A stretch of 64,000 nucleotides of DNA, taken from positions 18,693,889 to 18,757,888 of the forward strand of contig OW203732.1 in assembly GCA_934045075.1 (NCBI GenBank), read 5' to 3'. The notes under the pieces were generated by a model that saw nothing but the letters and a program-made list of their open reading frames with translations, made no database searches and had not been told where the DNA came from. This DNA comes from Yponomeuta sedellus (taxonomy: Eukaryota > Arthropoda > Insecta > Lepidoptera > Yponomeutidae). The first letter of the stretch is position 1. Each line of letters begins with the position of its first letter. Shown here in pieces: positions 43,646-54,530 of this stretch. A program made the position numbers and the translations under genes.

Positions 43646-43860
43646 ACACTATTTTTATTTTTAATGCACTAACCCGTGCTAAGGAACAAATTACATATTA
43701 AAATGTACGTAATACAGAGAATATTGTAAAGAGGTTCGAAATTTCACTGATGCCGTGAGTCGCCCATTGGCTCAATTGGTAGAGCGCTGGTACGGATAGC
43801 CAGAGGTTGCGGGTTCAAATCCCGGCATGGGTGAAATTTTTAGCCTCTAAATAGGTTTTT
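43646..43860 (+). mobile_element. family-1 SINE with inverted 5' part and TSD
   Basis: AAATTAGTAGGTT flanks the insertion at 43633-43645 and 43861-43873. The first 47 bases (ACACTATTTTTATTTTTAAT... ) are the tail segment in inverted orientation; the rest is a normal plus-strand copy with a complete tRNA-like part (B box GGTTCAAATCC). This is the structure left by twin priming. Confidence 0.8.
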
Positions 43861-44419
43861 AAATTAGTAGGTTCTTTTTAGAAATATACGTGTTTGCATG
43901 AACCATAAAAACTTCGACGATTTTTTTTAGTAAAAACTTCATGCTTGATTTTTCTTTTTAATAGACATTATTTTGACAGTTGGGAAAGAGAACGCACGAG
44001 TTCGGGAAAGGTAAAAAAAGCAAAAGTATGTAATAGCCCACATCCCGAATGCTATACGTCCCTGCAATACACCACTTTTTGAGCAACTGTATTAAAAAAA
44101 AATGTACCGTGCCCAGCAATATAGCCAATATATGCCCAAGCAGAAGTGAAATTTTAAAGTGATTTGAATTGAATAAAACTATTTACATGTCCACGTTTAA
44201 GAGAGCGGCGCATGTTAGCCTTAGAATGAAACTAATATTATAAAGGCGAAAGTGTGTATGTTTGATGCTTAGTCTAGTCACGTCTAAACGAGAGATTTTT
44301 TAAATGTGGTACGGAGTTAGCTGACACCCTGGATTAACACATATAGGCTACGTTTTACTGCGGGAAAATATCTTATGCCCATGGTAAAATCAATAAACCG
44401 CGGGGCACAGCTAGTAAGT

Positions 44420-45190
44420 AATAAAATAAGAGGTGCGCTATAATCGCCAACAAACTGCCACGCAGCTTGGCGAATCATTTATTTTTGAGATAGATATATA
44501 ACGAAATAAAAAAAATACATAAAAGCGCGCTTGCGTTTTTTTTTTTCAACAATACAAGGAAGGAGTCTGTTCAACTAACGCGCGCTGCGCACGCTAATGT
44601 TATTGTTCTCGAACATTCGTGTATATTGGCAATATTGCTGTGATAGATCATGATCAGAGGTGACCTTGAATGCTGCGCCCTAGACACTTAAGTCTTAAAT
44701 AATTTTTTCCGTATCCTCAACATATAAATTATGAAGTGTCCCATCATTTATTCAAGTTATTGCGCTAAGTAAATATAATAAAAACATTACTAAATATGTA
44801 ATAATTCATGAGTTGCCAAACAACAACAGTTGAAATGTTTAGCAACAGGTTATCGATTAATATGTAAATACCACTATACAGTTGTTTATCAAAAGGGCAA
44901 TAATATTTACACAGTACAGTAACTTCGTTTAAGAAAACAACGTGATTTAAAAAGGTGCTGATGAAATACTGAGCACCACTTTCTTAAATGTGACTTAACA
45001 AAATTTTATTTAAATCGCTACAGACTTTTAGGTAAGCATTGTGTAAGTTTATAAACAAAAATGTTTACCAAGAGCTTGCCGATAAATTGCATAGCAGTTT
45101 GGCAAATTATGTGTGGTTTTTATATCATCTTTTTCATAAATGAAAAAAATCAGTCGTGGAAGTCGGCCTGTGGTAATAATGATAATTACT
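44420..45190. other. gene-free intron
   Basis: Follows the AACCGCGGGGCACAGCTAGT end of a repeat at 44235-44415. I see no gene or clear repeat in the remainder. Confidence 0.4.
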
Positions 45191-45387
45191 TCAACACAAC
45201 AAAATCACTTGTCCGGGTCCCAAACTAGGATACCCCGTGCTATGGTAACCAGGCAGACATCGCAAACATGGAGTTCTATGAAATGCTGATAAATTACTGT
45301 TTTTTACTACTTTACAACCGAACCGACAACCGTTGCAGTAAACGTGTTCTTGATGGAGACCGCGACTCAGCAAACGTAGTGTAGAAC

Positions 45388-45531
45388 GCCCTCCAACGAG
45401 GCGGGATGACGATCTGCGAAAATCTGCAGGCAGATGCTGGATGCGGCAAGCTGAAGACAGGGCGCTATGGCGGTCATTAGGGGAGGGCTATGTCCAACAG
45501 TGGACTAGTATAGCCTGACGACGACGACGAC
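45388..45531 (+). pseudogene. LINE C-terminal fragment with 3' tail
   Basis: The plus strand encodes RDDDLRKSAGRCWMRQAEDR, then ALWRSLGEGYVQQWTSIA and a stop, ending in (GAC)n. The W.RxAxDRxLWxxLxEAYVQQW pattern is the usual end of a lepidopteran non-LTR reverse transcriptase. This identifies the LINE tails elsewhere in the window. Confidence 0.7.
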
Positions 45532-46080
45532 TACTTTACAGTTGGTTGAAAAGTTGTTTGTTGAGTAGAGTGATGAGTAAGTAGGTACATACAATTGTAC
45601 AAATGGGCTAGGTGCTGAAGCAAATTTTCGACAAACTGTAAAGTCGTAAAAACATAGTAATTTATCAGCATTAGCTGGAACACTAATTAAATTATATTTT
45701 AATTATTTAATTTTAAAGCTGCAATCCGATATATTGACTGACTGGCTGATTGACTTATCCACACGTTTTCTCGGAAATGAGAACTGTTAGACGAAAATGG
45801 TGTATGAAAAAGTTCAACAAAATGTTCAATTCAATTCAATTCTGTTCGAATCCCTTGAAGTCGATTTTTTTAATTTCAAACGCGTTTCATTACACAAATT
45901 TGCTAACTTTTTTGTTTACCGACCGCTTTGGATGATAGATCGATCTTCTGTTGATCCATTGACAAAAAAATGGTTCCAAATTCAAAATGACGGCGCAGAT
46001 ATAGCCGCCCGAAAACTCGAACTTTGCGCTAAAAGTCAGTAGCCAACTGGGAACCATATCCTTTTTAGAAGTCGGTTTAA

Positions 46081-46890
46081 GCGCTAGTTCACACATGGCG
46101 GAATCCGTGCGGATGCAAATCGCGCGGTTAGACCGGGCGGATCTTATTTACATTAGCACCTATTAATTCGTTCATACCTGTCCGCGCGGATTAACAATCC
46201 GCGCGGCTACCGCCACTCAACCGCTTGAAAATCAATTCGCGCGGTCGCCGCTCGGATCTATTTACTTGACGTACCTAGAGCGCGTTCAGACGCTGCGCGG
46301 AAGCCGTGCGCATAGGACGGACGGCGACAATGGATCGCTTCGACACCGAACTATTCATCGATGAGGTGGAAAAGAGACCTGCTTTGTGGGACATCCAATG
46401 TGCAGAATATACAAATAAAATTATTAAAAACGGAGCTTGGCAGGAGCTGGTGGACATTTTTGGAGAAAAAAAGGATTCTTTGGAAAAAAAGGTTCTTTTT
46501 GGTTAGTAGGTATTTATCAGGGGAGTGTACATATTTTGTAACAGACAGGTCACGCCTTAATCGCGATTAAACAAATGTTGAAATTGAACCTTAGTTTAGT
46601 TCACGCCATCTTGAGTTTAGTTATTTGGCACGAACTGTAACAAATTTTAATTTTATATTTTTGTGTCTTACCATTCTACGCGACCCTCATTTACAAAGTA
46701 ATAAGCATATTTGACTCTAAACGGAGCAGAGCGGGTAGGAGCAACAAATACACACATATTGTTTCTTCGACTTCCATGATTGGACTCTCACCCCATGCGG
46801 ATGACGGCGCTCTCCGCGCCTGACTGAACATTTACGTTTAGAACCGCGCTGTTTGCATCCGCGCGGAATCCGCCATGTCTGAACTAGCTC
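46081..46890. mobile_element. PIF/Harbinger-type element with MADF ORF
   Basis: Left end GCGCTAGTTCACACATGGCG and right end, read inverted, GAGCTAGTTCAGACATGGCG; similarity continues inward for about 45 bp. TAA flanks both sides (46078-46080, 46891-46893), the TWA target typical of PIF/Harbinger. The interior is GC-rich near the ends (CCGCGCGGATT repeats) and contains a short MADF-domain frame but no transposase, so the element is non-autonomous. Confidence 0.75.
46330..46506 (+). CDS. MADF-domain ORF, truncated (58 aa)
   Basis: Starts at an ATG preceded by GGCGACA and reads MDRFDTELFIDEVEKRPALW, then DIQCAEYTNKIIKNGAWQEL and VDIFGE. This is the N-terminal half of a MADF domain (Myb/SANT-like, Adf-1 type DNA binding) with the three conserved tryptophan/leucine positions. 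PIF/Harbinger elements encode a Myb/MADF-like accessory protein beside the transposase, which fits the surrounding element. The domain ends early at a stop after KKVLFG. A longer frame from a GTG codon upstream is less likely. Confidence 0.6.
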   Translation: MDRFDTELFIDEVEKRPALWDIQCAEYTNKIIKNGAWQELVDIFGEKKDSLEKKVLFG

Positions 46891-46995
46891 TAATAGTCGG
46901 TCGTGAAGAAACCTGCGGCTTGGTTGGCTACGCATTGACTAGTCATTGCCTACCTATACCATCCTGACAGATTAATCAGCCTATCACACAGGAAC

Positions 46996-47165
46996 TACAA
47001 GTCGTCGTCAGGCTATACTAGTCCACTGCTGGGCGTAGCCCTCCCCTAAAAAGCGCCACGTTGTGCTATCATAGGGGAGAATGCCCATAATCCCCACGCT
47101 GGGCATGCGGGTTGGGGATCGCAGTTCGGTGGAATTGTACTGCAGGGGGCGCTGCTGCCCACCTC
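46996..47165 (-). repeat. LINE 3' tail
   Basis: The minus strand has the GCAGCGCCCCCTGCAGTACA to GGGCTACGCCCAGCAGTGG tail ending in (GAC)n. 47175-47400 next to it resembles the body of the SINE at 53291. Confidence 0.65.
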
Positions 47166-47719
47166 CCGGTTTGTTTCCCTTAGTCCCTTTTACTCGTATG
47201 ACATTGTTAACAGAATTGGGTTCGTGCTATTCTCTAGGCCGACACCACACAGCAGCACCACACGGAAGCACAAGCTTGTACAATAATGTAGGTAATGTCC
47301 CAGGTACTACAGCATTCGAATGGTCCCTTCACCCAACAAGTGTGATTGAAGGTGCCACTGGATGCCGCATAAATCATCTCATTACGTTTATGTAAAGACC
47401 AAAGTTTAAGTTTTGCAACCGGTAAGAAATTTCATGATTGGTCATTTGATGAGTGCCATGTCCGATAGGAAAGCACTTTAAATCCCTAACCAATAATTAA
47501 TTATAAGTGCGCAATTCGTATTTCGTAAAAATATCCCAGTTCAAACAGAATTATGACCTTGTCTGTTGCCGGCGAACTATTTGACAAACATGTTATGTTT
47601 GAAGTAACAATTTACTGCTGTATCTACTTACAGGTTTCATGACAGTCAAAATGTTTCTAAATGAATCCGATAGATACGAGGTAGGTACCTAGTATAAAAA
47701 AGCCGGCCAAATGTGAGCT

Positions 47720-48093
47720 AGACTCGCGCATCGAGGGTTCTGTATTTGTGGTTCTATACAAACCTTCAAGACATATTTTTTTAATTGTTATATAGAATTG
47801 TATAGTTTCTAGATTTTGTCCTGTATTTGTAAGACGACGCCAGATTTTTGCCATATCTGGTTGGCAAGTGATATCGTTTTGACTTGATGGTTCTAGGTCA
47901 ACAGGAAGAATCCTAGGAAATTTGATTCCCTTTAGTGTCACAATACACGTTTTTTTGCTGCATAATGGGCCGTAAGATTTTTTAGCGTTAGCTTATAAGT
48001 TTGATTTTTTCACATCTTCAAGGGACTGTAGACTTGAATATACAGTTTTAATTGCAACGCGATACTTCTAGGCGTTTCCGAGATAAAGTTGTT
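47720..48093. repeat. right arm of a 4-kb inverted repeat
   Basis: Inverted, nearly identical copy of 43180-43548, extending on the left into GCCGGCCAAATGTGAGCTAG. The arms are separated by about 4.2 kb. Confidence 0.75.
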
Positions 48094-48480
48094 GACAGAG
48101 GACGGACAGACAACAAAGTGATCCTATAATAATAGTTCTGTTCTTCTTTTTGAGATACCTACGGGACCCTAAAAACGGCAAAGTGCTAGTCGTACTCGAG
48201 CACCGAGGATTCCTTTCAACCATAAATAAATCTACTATTACGTCACAAAAATATTTGTCTCCTAATATTATTTCACGAGTTGACTCATACTTGGTCGCAA
48301 GTCATAAGTCAATTTAGTTACGCAAGTGACTAATCCACAACCTATGAGCATACCTACCTATATTTTCTGATTAGTAAATATTAGATAGATAGATAAATCG
48401 TTTATTCACACAAGACACACATACGTTCACAAATTATTTATTATTGTCACACATTATTACTGTGGTGTATGTCGTAAATA

Positions 48481-48650
48481 TCTTCTTCTTCTTCAGGCTA
48501 TATAATGTAGTCATTAGGGGAGGGCTATGCTGGACATAGCCCTCCCCTAATGAGCGCCATAGCGCCCTGTCTTCAGCTTGCCGCGTCCAGCATCTACCGG
48601 CAGTTCTTCGCAGATCGTCATCCCACCTGGTCGGATGGCGTCCGTTAAAT
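48481..48650 (-). repeat. LINE C-terminal fragment with (GAA)n tail
   Basis: Minus strand: RWDDDLRRTAGRCWTRQAED, ALWRSLGEGYV, then the tail. A local fold-back (AGGGGAGGGCTATG and its complement) has duplicated part of the tail. Confidence 0.65.
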
Positions 48651-48764
48651 ATCTGTGCACCCTCAATATACTAGTGTTAGACTAGGAGCACATGGTGGCA
48701 ACGATGGGAAACACAGTATTACAAAAGTATTTCTTAAAGATTCACGATACTCATACATACTTAT

Positions 48765-49245
48765 TATTGAAAGGTCTAATCGCGATTGTCTATTAGGTAA
48801 AACGTAATTACGTTATATCCCGACGTTTCGGCAGCGTTCGCCTCGCCACTTCAGTCTACCCGAGACCACGGCAACTGTAACGCTGCCGAAACGTCGGAAA
48901 ATATGGTACAGTCTGTTAGCTTTTAGAATATACCTCGGCTACTATCGGATATATTCGTGTAATAGAAATATCGGAACTACTATGACTATGATTTTTGGCG
49001 GATTTCAGCAAAGTAATTTTAACTTTTTAATACTACTGACACCTAATTTTACATAACTTTTAAAATTGTAAAGAAAAGTTTTATACAGAGCAGGAAGTAA
49101 TATTACACTCGTGTGCTGTGCTTTCGGCGAAAACCGAAGCCTACTCTAGATCCCGAGCCGAGGTATATTCTAAAAACTAACGGAGTATAATTACGTTTTA
49201 CCAAATAAATAATCGATTAGACCCGTTTTATATATTTATAACTAA
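48765..49245. mobile_element. inverted-repeat element split by a MITE
   Basis: Outer arms share GGTCTAATCG and GGTAAAACGTAATTA in inverted orientation. The centre has a CCGACGTTTCGGCAGCG and inverted CGCTGCCGAAACGTCGG pair. A related element is at 52804-52950. Confidence 0.6.
48909..49185. mobile_element. TA-flanked MITE (CAGTCTGTTAG ends)
   Basis: A 277-bp element with inverted ends CAGTCTGTTAGCTTTTAGAA and, read inverted, CTCCGTTAGTTTTTAGAATA. TA flanks both sides. It is inserted into the element at 48765-49245. A partial copy opens the window at 26. Confidence 0.7.
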
Positions 49246-49499
49246 GCATTACAAACATTATACAAAGGTATAACCTATATGAGAGTATAATTTCTAGTTA
49301 TAATTTCCTGTTCAAACAGCTTAAAATGATACAATTGAGAAACAATGCATAGTAAGTTTAGTGAGGGCCTGGAGATCTGTCACACAGGATCTTTCCTAGT
49401 ATGGACTCCAGCCTATCACATAGGAATAAGTCCTGATCACTCAAATTGTATAAATTTTGTGTTTAGATACCTACCTCTGTGAGAAATTGTGAAATTGAA

Positions 49500-49853
49500 T
49501 CGCTCGTAGCCCCGGCTGCCTGAGTGATCTTAAACGATCACGAACGTTAAGCAACATAGGGACGTCCAGTGCATGTATGGGTGACCATCTATGACTAATG
49601 CTAGTGGCATTTTTCCGAGCGGTTCCGTGCTTCGCAAGGCACGTTAAGCAGTTGGTGCCGGCTACCGTCCATAGATGGCAGTCGTTAAACCAAGTCAGAG
49701 GCCTTACGGCTTGAAAACTTCTGACAGTAAGACCAGCCACGAATCTTGCAAGCCTCCACCAATCCGGACTTGGCTCTCGTGTTGGAGTACGGCCTATACC
49801 TTCCTCAGGGAAGAGACCCGTGCCCCTCGGTGGGGACATAATGGGTTGATAAT
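49500..49853 (+). mobile_element. 5S-derived SINE, subfamily with clearer 5S head
   Basis: The head reads GGCTGCCTGAGTGATC, then AAACGATCACGAACGTTAAG, CAACATAGGGACGTCCAGTG and ATGGGTGACC, closer to 5S rRNA than other copies. It runs to GGGGACATAATGGGTTGATAA and a (TGATGA) tail. GAAATTG repeats at both edges suggest a short TSD. The copy at 57068 is of the same subfamily. Confidence 0.8.
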
Positions 49854-49859
49854 GATGAT

Positions 49860-50620
49860 GAAATTGTTTAAGAAGGAAGATGGTGTGTCTGTACCCTCAA
49901 TAAACCAGTGTTTGACGAGCAACCAGTGTTTCATCATCACACTACCAGCATATTTTTACATTCAACGACAAAAGTTTTGATTACAACGGGCATTGTACTT
50001 TCGCAAGTCAGATGACACAGGACAAATTATAACACAAAAGAATGAATGTTGTTTGTACAACATGACCGCAAATTAACAGGACAATTCAGACAAATTTGCA
50101 TCTCAATAAATGTAAGAAAACATTGCGAATTCGTCAATATGGGTTAACGACGTTATTGTTTAATCAACTGACAGAGGGATCGAGATTGGTGCAAATATTA
50201 CTTAAGTTTATTCAATAATATAAAAATGAATCCCCGAATGTGTTGATTGGTAAGCGCAAATCTCGAGAGCAGCTGAACCGATTTCGCTGATTCTTTTTTT
50301 AGAATATTCGTTGAAGTACGAGGATGGTTCTTACGGAAAGAAAAAATAAATAAATAAAGAATCGACTGTTAGGTGGTACGAAGTTCGCTGCATTTTTTTA
50401 GTGATAATTATTGTAAGCAAAACAAAAAAGTAGTATCTATATTAATATTACGATGATAGTTACAGTATTGATAATTTGTGACGAGAGAAAATGGAAAAAT
50501 CAACCCTTAAAAAAACTTACAAAGTTTGTGGCCTAATGTTTATTAACTACACCGCACACAATTGCACTCTAAATAAGAATACTAGTAAATAATTCTAGTA
50601 AATAATACTAGTAAATATTC
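49860..50620. other. gene-free intron with one repeat
   Basis: 50195-50395 is, inverted, the repeat that begins ACTAGCTGACCCAGCGAACT at 57998. Nothing else supported. Confidence 0.4.
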
Positions 50621-50621
50621 A

Positions 50622-50982
50622 AAGCGCTCCTGGCCTAGTGGAATCGAGTGATTGGAATCATTGACTTAAGTTAAGCAACAGCAGGCGCGGTCAGGTGCAC
50701 GATGGGTGACCGTCCCGTGACTACGACTAGTGCCATTTTTTCCAAGCGCTTACGTGCTTTGCAAGACACGCTAAGCCATTGGTGCCGGCTGTCATGTAAT
50801 GGCAGTCGTTAAGCCATGTCAGAGGCCTTATGGGGGCAGTTTGATAACCTCTGGCAGTAAGGCCTGCCACTGTCTTACAATCCTTCACCAACCGGACTTG
50901 GTCCCCGTGGCGGAGTATGGCCTACACGTTTCTGCGATTCAGGAAGAGACCCGTGCCCCAGCAGTGGGGCATGAGGTTGATA

Positions 50983-50983
<1 letters not shown>
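50622..50983 (+). mobile_element. 5S-derived SINE
   Basis: From GCGCTCCTGGCCTAGTGGAA through AGTTAAGCAACAGCAGGCGC and GATGGGTGACCGTCCCG to GTGCCCCAGCAGTGGGGCAT. It ends directly in the (AT)n microsatellite, probably expanded from its tail. Confidence 0.8.

Positions 50984-51056
<73 letters not shown>
50984..51056. repeat. (AT)n then (GT)n microsatellite
   Basis: About 30 AT units followed by a short GT run. Confidence 0.95.
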
Positions 51057-51057
<1 letters not shown>

Positions 51058-51544
51058 TTCTAAGAGACGAGGACTTATGGACCGATTTAATTAAATTTAG
51101 ATATTATCATGTAAAAACATGTGCTCGATGTGCTCTCGAAAAGCTCCATAAATGCGCATCGGTAGGCAGGTATGCAGGTATTAAGGTTATAATTTCTTTA
51201 AATATTCTTCTTCAAAATTGTTTTATGGCATAGTTTTTATTTGATATTCAAATTTTAAAAAGGTACATATAAAATAAACAAAAAATTAATGGTGTTATTA
51301 TCAGTAATTAACCAAATTGCTTCCGGGGTTACAAAAAATATTAAGCCTTGAAATGTATGCACTCTGATACAATCCAACGCATAGATGATTTGCAATAGTT
51401 TTTAATGTGATTGATAAAACGGTTTCATCACATTTTTCCTTCACTTCTTGTTATCTGACTTTTTTGATTTCATTGACTTCGAAGTGTGAATAAATTATAC
51501 ATTCAGTGGATTGTGTAATTTTGTTTTCGATATTATTTGTATCA

Positions 51545-51905
51545 CGATCTCAATAACCGTCTCAGAGAACTGCGTAGGTGGAGGGAGCAGACAAAACACC
51601 TTCCTGACTTCATAAAGCCGGTGGAGTCAATACCACCTGGAGGGCACGCTGCGCGCTGGTGTTGCTCGATCCAGAGATAAACTAAAAAGATGGGGGATCC
51701 TGCCCGAAGATGCTGACATCTTGTGCCGATGTGGAGCTGCACTAACCACAATGCATCTTTGTGTCTGCCCTGAAGCCCCACAGTGCAGTTTGCGGGATCT
51801 CATGGAGGCATCACCCGGCGCGCTCGCAGTGGCGCGGTTTTGGGAGCGAGATGTCTGAGAGGAGGGCGGCGCTTTCGACACGAAAGAAGAAGAAGACCGT
51901 CTCAG
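51545..51905 (+). pseudogene. LINE 3' end, frame-broken
   Basis: Plus-strand frames give LRRWREQTKHLPDFIKPVES, then (in shifted frames) a CRCGAA-type cysteine pattern and LCVCPEAPQCSLRDLMEAS, ending in (GAA)n. The cysteine-rich end and tail fit the 3' end of an insect non-LTR element. Several frameshifts. Confidence 0.55.
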
Positions 51906-51984
51906 AGAATAATAATAATAATAACTAGGATACCTTGTGCTATAAACAGACAATGACATCAAACACATGAATAAAAAACCTATA

Positions 51985-52078
51985 CTGAGGCATTTTATGG
52001 CTGCCCCCATTGGGAATGGAACTTACGACCTCCGACATAGTAATCACACGTGATTCCGCTAGAAGACCAGAGAGGCAG
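51985..52078 (-). repeat. tRNA-like SINE head
   Basis: The minus strand has CTAGCGGAATCACGTGTGATTACTATGTCG in the position of the tRNA head of 39040-39145 and then GTTCCATTCCCAATGGGGG. Diverged. Confidence 0.4.
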
Positions 52079-52803
52079 TCAAATGACCACTTGTTTCTAG
52101 TACGCGACAAATGTGTCAATGATCTGTTTACAGTTTTAGTTCGGTCTTAAAGATGTCGATGTTTTTTGCTTTGACCAACTGACAACTGTTAATAAATTCA
52201 ACAGAGTATTAGTTAACAAAACAGTGGGATAATAAGGGTCCCGAATACATGTATTTATGCATTAATACACGCATTAATATGTATAATGCGTGATGGATTA
52301 TATTATAGACTCCCAAGTATTCCTATTATTATTATTCGTAATTCTTTACTGCACAAAACATAATGTACAAAAGGTAGACTTAATGCTAATTGCATTTTCT
52401 ACCAGTCAACCCGCAAGAGATACAAGAGGGTACCCATTCAATTTTGCTAGTAGATTTTCTCGGAAAATAAACTGTAATTATGGGGCCGAAAATAAGGGCT
52501 TTCAGTTTTGGTCGATACGAACACCTTTTGCTATAGGGAAACTTCGATTTCGAGATTCCAGATTTTCCGAGATTCGAGACTGAATTCGCAATTTCAGGTG
52601 CGAGTAGAACGCAACAATTTTAAACTAGCGCTGGCGGCTCACACCAGTGTAGCCACTTATTTTTTTTTGCAAGTTGGGCCTTTCATAGTTATTTAAGTTT
52701 GTCTGGTAGAGATCACTTTTAGTGATAAGGCCGCCGTTTGTACTCTTAGGTTAAGAAATATCTGTAATTTCCATTTTTATGTACAATAAAGTGTTCTCTA
52801 TCT

Positions 52804-52950
52804 ATCTATATTAAACGGGTCTCATCGCGATTATTTATTAAAACGTAATATAACCTTTATTCCCGACGATTCGGCAACGTTGTCGTGGTCACGAGTCTGA
52901 AGTGGCGAATACAAGGACTACTCGCCACTTCGATTAGACCCGGTTCAATA
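52804..52950. repeat. inverted-repeat element related to 48765
   Basis: Starts AAACGGGTCTCATCGCGATT and ends AATCGAGGTGG-type sequence inverted to GATTAGACCCGGTTC. It contains CCCGACGATTCGGCAACG and a TCGCCACTTC pair. Confidence 0.5.
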
Positions 52951-53029
52951 TAATAACTATTTATGAGTATCGCGAATCATTAAGAAATACTATTTCAAAC
53001 TTTTTGAGTGATAAAAGCGGGATTCTATA

Positions 53030-53712
53030 CAGTCTATTTATTCTTACTTGTCCAATTTAGTAAACAAGATTCTAACCTTAAAATTGAGATTAGATGCCTG
53101 AACTAGACATTTTCTCGCAAATTCATGAACTACGAGTATCATGAACTATGTTTATAAAATTGGCAGCGTGTTATCTAAAAGAGTATTCCAAGTTACATAC
53201 TTCATGTATGGAAATATGGCAGTTTTGGACTAAAAAGTTACAGTTTACGGGTAGAATCTTGTTTACTAAATTGGACAAGTAAGAATAAATATATATTGGC
53301 CTTTTTGCATCTACTTAATGAGATGATTTATACAGCGTCCAGTGGTATCTTCACTCACACTAGATGGGTGAAGGGACCACTCCGAGGCTGTAGTGCCTGG
53401 GACATGGTTTTTTTTTTTATAGATGGTGTAGGCTTGCCTAGCACCTATACCATCCTGACAGCTTAGTCGGCCTAGCCCACAGGAATGACTAGTCAATACG
53501 TGCGGAGCCAACCAAGCCGCGGGTTTCCTCACGATGTTTTCCTTCACCGTTAGCGTGTGGTATTGCGACTACAAATTCGCAAATGTACGTAACTTTGAAA
53601 TTAAACAAAGTCATTGGTACATGCCCGCACTCGGGATCGAACCTGGGGCTCTCGCTTGCCAGTCTATGGTTCTACCCACTGAGCTACCACCGCTTCTAAG
53701 AATAAATAGACT
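53030..53712. mobile_element. TA-flanked MITE interrupted by a SINE
   Basis: Same MITE as 39196-39445: left end CAGTCTATTTATTCTTACTT at 53030, right end AATAAATAGACTG at 53700-53712, TA on both sides. A 406-bp SINE sits inside the right inverted repeat. Confidence 0.8.
53291..53696 (-). mobile_element. tRNA-derived SINE (family 3) with 12-bp TSD
   Basis: Flanked by TAAGAATAAATA at 53279-53290 and 53697-53708. The minus strand starts with a tRNA-like part: A box GTGGTAGCTCAGTGGGTAGA, B box GGTTCGATCCC. The body continues with GTACCAATGACTTTG and ends in AGGCCAATATA. Partial relatives lie at 20510-20700, 46920-46990 and 47180-47400. Confidence 0.85.
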
Positions 53713-53852
53713 GTAGCTAATAGCAGCTCTTTGTATTTGTCTTCGAATTTCAGTTTTCAATTACGTTAACACGACAATAGATAGTAAAATTTGCCATTGG
53801 AAATGTATTGGAATACAAATATGAGTATTTTAAATCAGATTTACCCTTTTTC

Positions 53853-53894
53853 ATTCAGAATAGTCAACTACCTAAGTAGTTGACTATTCTGAAT
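53853..53894. repeat. perfect 19-bp palindrome, 4-nt spacer
   Basis: ATTCAGAATAGTCAACTAC, spacer CTAA, then the exact complement. No surrounding element is recognised. Confidence 0.8.
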
Positions 53895-54530
53895 AAAAAA
53901 AATGTCTAGTTATAATCGAGAAGCTGGGATGGGACACATCCGAAACATAAAAATCGGGACAACTGGCAACGCCAGCTCGCACCCTTAACACAATGCTGAT
54001 GCAGAAGCTATTCGTAGGAAGACAATCGGTCTTATTCATGAAAACACGATCGTCTAAATCACTCCTTAGAGTCACTTTGTAACGGTGCAAACCTCTTTAC
54101 ACCTTCTTTATATTTCTTTTTCTATCTATCATTTTCAAATATTTAAATTATGTCACACGTTTCGAAATTTCCCTCATTTTTCATCATTACAACTTTACCC
54201 ATCGACTAGATCTGACTGCTTATCCGTTTTTATTCAGTTTTCTGTTATTATAAAATAAAACTATCTACAACTTCATTTCATCTGTGGTTACGGTTTTTAG
54301 TCCTAAAATCCAGCACAGACTACCTATATTTTCAGCGTTTTTGGAACGTTTTAAGGAATCGCGTTTTTATCGATATACATAGGCTGCTACTTATGTATGC
54401 GGAATCTGGGATTCCAATAATTTTAAACGCAATGTCTGACCTCCATGGTCCAATTCGTTCTTTTTTTAAATACTGGCCGCTAATATTTTTCTCTTATATA
54501 CGTTAGTGTTTTGTTTTTGTTGGGTTTAAA

